Positions 59,468 through 64,000 of a stretch of 64,000 nt of DNA are shown here, in pieces. The stretch spans positions 62,001-126,000 of the forward strand of contig NZ_CP025611.1 of the NCBI RefSeq assembly GCF_002868735.1. Reading direction: 5' to 3'. The first letter of the stretch is position 1. The number at the start of each line of letters is the position of its first letter. The position numbers and the translations under genes were made by a program. The stretch comes from Niveispirillum cyanobacteriorum (lineage in GTDB: Bacteria; Pseudomonadota; Alphaproteobacteria; Azospirillales; Azospirillaceae). The notes under the pieces are model-generated. The model was not told where the DNA came from and ran no database searches. It saw only the letters and a list, made by a program, of their open reading frames with translations.

Positions 59468-59496
59468 TTGCATAGACATAAAGATATCTTTATATC
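59468..59496 (+). promoter_or_regulatory. Promoter with embedded 16-bp operator palindrome of the ArsR-methyltransferase/metF operon
   Basis: TTGCAT (59468-59473), a 17-base spacer and TATATC (59491-59496) form a plausible sigma-70 promoter. The spacer and -10 box are covered by the perfect palindrome ATAAAGATATCTTTAT (59478-59493). ArsR-family dimers bind such A+T-rich inverted repeats, so the operator most likely serves autoregulation by the gene starting at 59527. Confidence 0.7.
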
Positions 59497-59526
59497 TTGA
59501 TCCGAACAAGAGGCGGGTCAGGTCGC

Positions 59527-60492
59527 ATGGAATTCCTGTTGAATGCGCTGAAGGCAGCGGCGGAGCCGACGCGGTTGCGGCTGCTTTCGCTCTGCGCCCA
59601 TGGCGAACTGACCGTGACGGAGCTTACCCAGATCCTGGGGCAAAGCCAGCCGCGCGTGTCCCGCCACCTGAAGCTTCTGTGCGAGGCGGGGCTGCTGGAG
59701 CGGTTCCGTGAGGGTATTTGGGCCTATTACCGCCTGGCCGAGCGCGGGCCGGTCGCGGAACTGGCCCGCACCCTGGTCGATGCCATACCCGGCGATGATG
59801 AGGGGCTGGGGCTGGACCTGGAACGTCTGGACCTGATCAAGCAGGGGCGGCGGCAGGCAGCGGACAAGTATTTCAGCGAGAATGCCGCCCGCTGGCACGA
59901 GATGCGCGGCCTGCATGTGCCGGAGCGGGATGTGGAGGCGGCCTTGCAGTCGCTGCTGCCGGCGACCGGCGTGGAGGATCTCCTGGATGTCGGCACCGGT
60001 ACGGGCCGCATACTGGAACTGTTCGGGGAGCGGATTTCGCGTGGCCTGGGCATCGACGCCTCGCGCGAGATGCTGGCTGTTGCCCGCGTCAACCTGGAAC
60101 AGGCGGGCCTGCGTCATTGTCAGGTGCGGTTGGGCGATATGTATCAACTGTCCCTGGCCGGGCAGAGCCAGGATGCCGTGATCTTCCATCAGGTGCTGCA
60201 TTATGCCGAAGAACCCGCTGATGCGCTGGCCGAGGCGGCGCGGGTCCTGCGCCCTGGCGGCACGATGCTGGTGGTCGATTTCGCCCGCCATGATCTTGAA
60301 TATCTGCGTGAACAGCACGCGCATCGCCGCTTGGGCTTCACCGATGATGAAGTCTGCGGCTGGCTGCGCCGGGCCGGCATGCGCCCCGATCCCGTCGTCA
60401 CCCTGCCGGGTGATCCCCTTACTGTCTGCATCTGGCGGGCCACCCGTACCGATGCCCCTGCCACGCGGTCCCGTCCGCTGGCCGTCGCCTGA
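59527..60492 (+). CDS. ArsR-family regulator fused to a SAM-dependent methyltransferase domain
   Basis: A 321-residue two-domain protein. Residues 1-90 are an ArsR winged helix (LNALKAAAEPTRLRLLSLCA, TELTQILGQSQPRVSRHLKL) without the metal-binding CxC motif. Residues ~135-300 are a class I methyltransferase: DLLDVGTGTGRILELFGE, GLGIDASREMLAVAR, and LRPGGTMLVVDFARHDLEYL. The domain probably senses SAM or S-adenosylhomocysteine rather than methylating a substrate; ArsR-type SAH sensors (SahR) regulating methionine and SAM recycling are known in Proteobacteria. It heads an operon with metF 11 bases downstream. The ATG at 59527 is the first reasonable start. Confidence 0.9.
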   Translation: MEFLLNALKAAAEPTRLRLLSLCAHGELTVTELTQILGQSQPRVSRHLKLLCEAGLLERFREGIWAYYRLAERGPVAELARTLVDAIPGDDEGLGLDLERLDLIKQGRRQAADKYFSENAARWHEMRGLHVPERDVEAALQSLLPATGVEDLLDVGTGTGRILELFGERISRGLGIDASREMLAVARVNLEQAGLRHCQVRLGDMYQLSLAGQSQDAVIFHQVLHYAEEPADALAEAARVLRPGGTMLVVDFARHDLEYLREQHAHRRLGFTDDEVCGWLRRAGMRPDPVVTLPGDPLTVCIWRATRTDAPATRSRPLAVA

Positions 60493-60503
60493 AGGATAGT
60501 CCC

Positions 60504-61439
60504 ATGAGCCTGAGCGCCCTGATGGATGCCGCCGCCAACCCGGCCCCGTTGATCACCGCCCCCGGCGACCTGACCGTCAGTTTCGAATTCTTCCCGCCCA
60601 AGACGGAGAAGATGCATGAGAATCTGTGGACGGCGATCCGCCGGCTGGCGCCGTTGAACCCGGCCTTCATGTCGGTCACCTATGGCGCCGGTGGATCGAC
60701 GCGGGAACGTACCCATGCCACCGTGACGGGTATCCAGGCTGAAACCGGCATTCCCGCCGCCGCCCACCTGACTTGCGTGGCGGCGACTAGGGAAGAGATC
60801 GACGAGATCGCGCGCAACTACTGGGACGCCGGCATCCGCCATATCGTGGCCCTGCGCGGCGATCCACCGCCGCGCGCTGATGGCACCGGCGGCCTGGGTG
60901 GTCGCGGGTATGAGCCGCATCCCGGCGGCTATGCCTATGCCGCCGATCTTGTGGCCGGTCTGAAGCGTATCGGCGATTTCGACATCTCCGTCGCCTGTTT
61001 TCCGGAAGTCCATCCGGAAGCACCGAGCGCCCAGATCGATTTGGACAATCTGAAGCGCAAGGTCGATGCCGGGGCCAACCGCGCCATCAGCCAGTTCTTC
61101 TTCGATGTCGACGCCTTCCTGCGCTTTCGTGACAAGGCCGCAGCATCCGGCATCCATGTGCCCATGGTGCCCGGCATCCTGCCGATCTTGAATTTTACCA
61201 AGGCGGCGGAGATGGGGGAGAAGTGCAACACCGCCATCCCCGCTTGGATGCGCGACCTGTTCGACGGGCTGGACGAGGCGCCGGAGACGCGGCATCTGGT
61301 GGCGGCGACGGTCGCCATTGAACAGTGCCGCTATCTGGAAAAGCATGGTGTGAAGCAGTTCCACTTCTACACCATGAACCGCGCTGACCTGACGGTGGCC
61401 ATCTGCCACATGCTGGGTGTTCGTGCGGCGAAAGGGTGA
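60504..61439 (+). CDS. metF: 5,10-methylenetetrahydrofolate reductase
   Basis: A 311-residue FAD enzyme reducing 5,10-methylene-THF to 5-methyl-THF for methionine synthesis. Signatures: SFEFFPPKTEKMHENLW, MSVTYGAGGSTRERT, AAHLTCVAATREEIDEI, HIVALRGDPP, SVACFPEVHPEAPS, GANRAISQFFFDV and VPMVPGILPILNF. Length matches MetF. It is co-transcribed with the ArsR-methyltransferase regulator, AAGGATAGTCCC preceding the ATG. Its stop codon is inside a hairpin shared with the convergent operon. Confidence 0.97.
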   Translation: MSLSALMDAAANPAPLITAPGDLTVSFEFFPPKTEKMHENLWTAIRRLAPLNPAFMSVTYGAGGSTRERTHATVTGIQAETGIPAAAHLTCVAATREEIDEIARNYWDAGIRHIVALRGDPPPRADGTGGLGGRGYEPHPGGYAYAADLVAGLKRIGDFDISVACFPEVHPEAPSAQIDLDNLKRKVDAGANRAISQFFFDVDAFLRFRDKAAASGIHVPMVPGILPILNFTKAAEMGEKCNTAIPAWMRDLFDGLDEAPETRHLVAATVAIEQCRYLEKHGVKQFHFYTMNRADLTVAICHMLGVRAAKG

Positions 61440-61455
61440 GCGCGTTCGCGCTCAC
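61436..61455. terminator. Perfect hairpin spanning the metF stop and the convergent stop
   Basis: GTGAGCGCG (61436-61444) pairs with CGCGCTCAC (61447-61455). The TGA of metF (61437-61439) lies in the left arm, and the stop of the minus-strand gene (61452-61454) in the right arm. It is a symmetrical, probably bidirectional, terminator without T tract. Confidence 0.65.
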
Positions 61456-62057
61456 TCCGCCGGCGGCAGATACAAGTCCTGATAAAAGCCCGTGGTCTCC
61501 ACCACAACGGTTACCGGCGTATCGCCTCGATTACGGAAGTACCAGCCATGAGTGCCGGTGAAGGGGGCCGTGAAGGCTCCCTGGGCGCTGTCCAGATCCT
61601 TGGCTTTCCAATAGCTGGAAAACTCGCCTTCCTTGGCGTTGGGCGGTTCGCCATGCATGTCGAACCTCACCTGCCCGCCCGTGGCCTGCCAGCGGAAGAT
61701 GAAGTGATCTCCCTGCGCCATATGGGCCTTCACCTCCGCCCCGGAATGGGGTGCCAGGATCAATTCTTGGCGGTCGCTGCGCATGGCGGTGGATTTCGCG
61801 ATGTCCGCCGGTGTTGGGGTGCCGGGGGCCACCGACGCGGCGATGGGCGCGGTGGGTACCGGTTCCGCCGCCTCACCGCCGCTACCCGCCAGCTTGGTCA
61901 GGCCCAGGGCGCCACCGGCCCCCGTCGGGTCGATCCCATATTCGGCCGGCAGCACGAACAGGGTCAGCACCAGGGCGGATGCGGCCACGGCCCCCAGACC
62001 GGCGCGAAGCAGGGCGCGCGGTGAGGCCTGATACGGTGTGATGCTCATATCGGTCAT
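61452..62057 (-). CDS. Transmembrane anchor protein of the HupE/DUF4198 operon
   Basis: A 201-residue protein with one membrane helix (AGLGAVAASALVLTLFVLPA, ~19-38), a Gly/Ala/Pro-rich linker and a periplasmic beta domain (QELILAPHSGAEVKAHMAQG, DHFIFRWQATGGQVRFDMHG, GTHGWYFRNRGDTPVTVVVE). His and acidic residues could bind metal. Similar proteins are named transmembrane anchor proteins and are found beside HupE/UreJ genes; no function is known. GGGGAGCAACG precedes the ATG. It is the last gene of a four-gene minus-strand operon. Confidence 0.8.
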   Translation of the reverse strand: MTDMSITPYQASPRALLRAGLGAVAASALVLTLFVLPAEYGIDPTGAGGALGLTKLAGSGGEAAEPVPTAPIAASVAPGTPTPADIAKSTAMRSDRQELILAPHSGAEVKAHMAQGDHFIFRWQATGGQVRFDMHGEPPNAKEGEFSSYWKAKDLDSAQGAFTAPFTGTHGWYFRNRGDTPVTVVVETTGFYQDLYLPPAE

Positions 62058-62068
62058 CGTTGCTCCCC

Positions 62069-62812
62069 TCAGGTGGATTGGGTGGTGTAGCCGGCCAGCT
62101 GATAGCCCACCAGCGTCAGGCCGGCCGCCATCAAAGCGCCGTTAGCCAGCAGGACGGAACGGTTGAAGCTGCGCGTCGTGCGCCAGACATTCATGGCGAT
62201 CAGGATCAGGCACAGGGCCATGAACTGCCCGATCTCCACCCCGACATTGAAACTGACCAGATTGGCCAGCAGCCCGTCGGGCGACAGCGACAGTTCCTGC
62301 AGCTTGGTGGCCAGACCGAATCCGTGGAAAAAGCCGAAGATCAGCACGGCAGCCTTGGTATTGGGCTGAAACCCCAACCAAGTCTTGAAGGCCCCCAGAT
62401 TGTCCAGCGCCTTGTAGACCACCGACAGGCCAATGATGGCATCGATGATATAGGCATCGGCCCTGATATCGGCCAGCACGCCCAGCAGCAGCGTGGTGGA
62501 ATGACCGACCGCGAACAGGGTGACGTAAGCGGCGACGTCACGCAGCCGGTAGAGGAAAAAGATCACGCCCACTAGGAACAGCAGATGATCGTAGCCGGTG
62601 ACCATATGCTTGGCGCCCAGATAGATATAGGGGATGACATGCACACCCTTCGCATCCTCAATGAAGGAGCGATCTTCCTCTGACACGCCATGGGCCATGG
62701 CATGGGGCGCCCAAACCAGCAGGGCTAGGATCACCAGCCAGGGCAGGGCGGCGACAAGAAGGGGGACGGCGCGGCCGCCCCCGTTGGTCAATGACAAGGG
62801 GAGCAGCCGCAT
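62069..62812 (-). CDS. HupE/UreJ-family membrane protein, probable metal transporter
   Basis: A 247-residue membrane protein with about seven hydrophobic segments. It carries the family blocks YIYLGAKHMVTGYDHLLFLV (His and Asp ligands), LFAVGHSTTLLLGVLAD and FGFFHGFGLATKLQELSLSP. HupE/UreJ proteins import Ni2+ or Co2+; the histidine pattern here is similar. No hydrogenase or urease genes are in this window. It lies 13 bases downstream of the small periplasmic protein gene and 11 bases upstream of the anchor-protein gene. Confidence 0.88.
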   Translation of the reverse strand: MRLLPLSLTNGGGRAVPLLVAALPWLVILALLVWAPHAMAHGVSEEDRSFIEDAKGVHVIPYIYLGAKHMVTGYDHLLFLVGVIFFLYRLRDVAAYVTLFAVGHSTTLLLGVLADIRADAYIIDAIIGLSVVYKALDNLGAFKTWLGFQPNTKAAVLIFGFFHGFGLATKLQELSLSPDGLLANLVSFNVGVEIGQFMALCLILIAMNVWRTTRSFNRSVLLANGALMAAGLTLVGYQLAGYTTQST

Positions 62813-62825
62813 CGTCCCGCCCCCG

Positions 62826-63206
62826 TCACTTGACGGTGAAGGACAGGATGGAGCGGGCCTGGCTGGCCTTGTTGACCACCATCACCGCCACCTTGGCCCC
62901 ACTGGTCAGCTTCACGCCCGGCGCGTCGAAGCGGTTGCCGGCCGCGGGCGTCAGGTTGACCTGACGCTTCCCGCCCGCGTCCATGATGGTCATGGTGGCG
63001 GTAAGGTCGGCGCTGGCGACGGGTTCATCCTCCTCGCTGACATAAATGCTTGCGGCATCGGCGCCGGCCACCAGCTCGATCAGCGTTTCGCCCGTCATCT
63101 GGACGATGCCGCCATGCTTTGGCGTGGTGTCGCCATGGGCCAGGGCGGCCAGCGGCGACAGGGTCAGGGTGGCGGCCAGCGCCAGCCGGATCATCGGGTG
63201 CTTCAT
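62826..63206 (-). CDS. Small periplasmic protein of the HupE/DUF4198 operon
   Basis: A 126-residue exported protein. A signal peptide (MIRLALAATLTLSPLAALA) is followed by AHGDTTPKHGGIVQMTGETL, in which two His residues near the new N-terminus look like metal ligands, and by an immunoglobulin-like beta domain. It resembles small copper- or nickel-binding periplasmic proteins, but no family could be named with certainty. The ATG at 63204-63206 has AAGGA 8 bases upstream. Confidence 0.75.
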   Translation of the reverse strand: MKHPMIRLALAATLTLSPLAALAHGDTTPKHGGIVQMTGETLIELVAGADAASIYVSEEDEPVASADLTATMTIMDAGGKRQVNLTPAAGNRFDAPGVKLTSGAKVAVMVVNKASQARSILSFTVK

Positions 63207-63217
63207 ATGCAAAATCC

Positions 63218-63961
63218 TTATTCCGGGGCGTGCGGCAGCACGAAGGACAGGGTCGCCAGATACTCGATATGGTCGATCTGCTTGGGATTGTCCGACGGGC
63301 CGACATAGGTGGCAGCAAGCACGTTCAGGCCCTGGTTGCGCACCTTGATGGTGGCGACGCCGTCCTTGTCGGTCTTCACCGGCTCCTGATCGGGATCGTT
63401 TACGAAATCATGCTTCAGGGCCGCATCCTTGACGGGCTTGCCCTTGTACAGCACGCGCACCTTCAGCGGCTTGCCCATCTCCACCGGCAGGGTCTTGTCC
63501 ACTGGCACGATCTGCAGCACCTGCTCCGGCAGCGCGGGGATGGGGCTGTTGGGGGTACCGGTCAGGTGGACGGCATATTTCATGGTGCGTTCGGCAACGA
63601 CCGCATCGGGCACGGTATCGCGCCCGCCCTTGACCCATTTGCCATCCGGCGTGCGGGACCAGAGACCATTATCCATGATGGCGGCAAAGGCGACGGTCGG
63701 CGCCTCGCTGTCCACCACAACGATGGGGCCGGCGACGCGCAGGGTGGCACCAACGGGCGCCCAATCGGCGTCATAGCCATAGGTGCCGGTCACCAGACCC
63801 AGCCGCTTCACCACATCCAGGTCGTCGGCGCCGACGCCATAGATCAGGGCCGTCTGCTTGGCTCGCTGCGCGAACCAGATGCCATGGGCCTGTGCCGCCA
63901 TGCCACCACCCAGCGCCGTCACGGCAAGGATGGCGGCCACAAGATGCTTCATCCGTTTCAT
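63218..63961 (-). CDS. DUF4198 family periplasmic protein
   Basis: A 247-residue exported protein. The signal peptide (HLVAAILAVTALGGGMAAQA) ends before HGIWFAQRAKQTALIYGVGA, the usual DUF4198 start with an N-terminal His. The rest is two beta domains: YGYDADWAPVGATLRVAGPI and PLKVRVLYKGKPVKDAALKH, then TDKDGVATIKVRNQGLNVLA. DUF4198 proteins (NikK-like) accompany nickel/cobalt transport systems. It is the first visible gene of the operon DUF4198-small protein-HupE-anchor; the genes upstream are outside the window. Confidence 0.88.
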   Translation of the reverse strand: MKRMKHLVAAILAVTALGGGMAAQAHGIWFAQRAKQTALIYGVGADDLDVVKRLGLVTGTYGYDADWAPVGATLRVAGPIVVVDSEAPTVAFAAIMDNGLWSRTPDGKWVKGGRDTVPDAVVAERTMKYAVHLTGTPNSPIPALPEQVLQIVPVDKTLPVEMGKPLKVRVLYKGKPVKDAALKHDFVNDPDQEPVKTDKDGVATIKVRNQGLNVLAATYVGPSDNPKQIDHIEYLATLSFVLPHAPE

Positions 63962-64000
63962 GTTCCCGTATCCCTGTTCTTTGGGGCTTATGGGAATAGC

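Noticed and set aside
59349-60503. SAM riboswitch (SAM-II or SAM/SAH type) ahead of the metF operon
   Set aside because: The leader between the probable transcription start and the ATG at 59527 is too short, and no pseudoknot-like pairing is visible there or in the 11 bases before metF.
1-64000. CRISPR arrays, tRNA/rRNA genes, insertion sequences, phage genes or integrases
   Set aside because: Looked for regular direct repeats, tRNA T-loop sequences, transposase motifs and phage proteins while reading; none was found. A tRNA or small-RNA search program could still find a missed one.

Overview
The window looks like chromosome of a high-G+C, motile, free-living alphaproteobacterium of the Rhodospirillales/Azospirillaceae type (Azospirillum, Niveispirillum or Rhodocista-like). 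The evidence is a ChpT-type phosphotransferase, a CheA fused to a receiver domain in a cheA-W-Y-B-R operon, many c-di-GMP proteins, alphaproteobacterial ECF sigma modules, and a SAM-methyltransferase/ArsR regulator ahead of metF. The taxonomy is inferred from gene content alone. About 59 protein genes fill the window. I saw no rRNA, tRNA, CRISPR array, insertion sequence or prophage.

Layout. 1-2.8 kb: the start of a Kef-type antiporter, then an ECF42-type sigma factor with its DGPF/YCII partner and a VOC protein. 3-9.4 kb: a DUF1838 protein, an MscS channel, lepA with a strong terminator, a secreted protein of unknown role and a methyltransferase. 9.5-16 kb: a phytase-like autotransporter, pncB, and a Tat-exported molybdenum hydroxylase pair. 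16-20.7 kb, all on the minus strand: EF-hand protein, ECF sigma factor, probable anti-sigma factor, metal-sensor-like protein, DUF1800 and DUF1501, behind a leader that can fold over its own ribosome binding site. 20.9-26 kb: an unknown protein, a phosphoesterase, a methyltransferase, and a Na+/H+ antiporter with a cyclic-nucleotide domain. 26.3-35.8 kb: a c-di-GMP and signalling island with four GGDEF/EAL proteins around a two-gene unit made of a membrane-anchored pseudokinase and a small membrane protein. 36-49.8 kb: housekeeping and hypothetical genes (NfeD/QmcA, creA, nadK, moaA, asmA-like, asd, cupin, DUF3553). 49.9-56.9 kb: chpT followed by cheA-cheW-cheY-cheB-cheR and a DUF3703 gene. 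57-61.4 kb: a periplasmic binding protein, a Rossmann-fold protein, an MlaC-like protein, and the ArsR-methyltransferase/metF operon with a 16-bp perfect palindrome in its promoter. 61.4-64 kb: a DUF4198/HupE-UreJ operon, probably for metal uptake.

How they work together. Motility and lifestyle control dominates: the Che phosphorelay, ChpT (which feeds CtrA in related bacteria), four c-di-GMP proteins, and three intergenic TTAACCAT sites that resemble CtrA half-sites. Envelope stress and metal sensing form a second theme (two ECF modules, HupE/DUF4198, MscS, MlaC-like). The best candidates for something undescribed are the pseudokinase/membrane-protein pair, the structured leader of the EF-hand/ECF operon, the phytase-like autotransporter, and the operator of the ArsR-methyltransferase/metF unit. 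Start codons were chosen by eye from ribosome binding sites and family N-termini.
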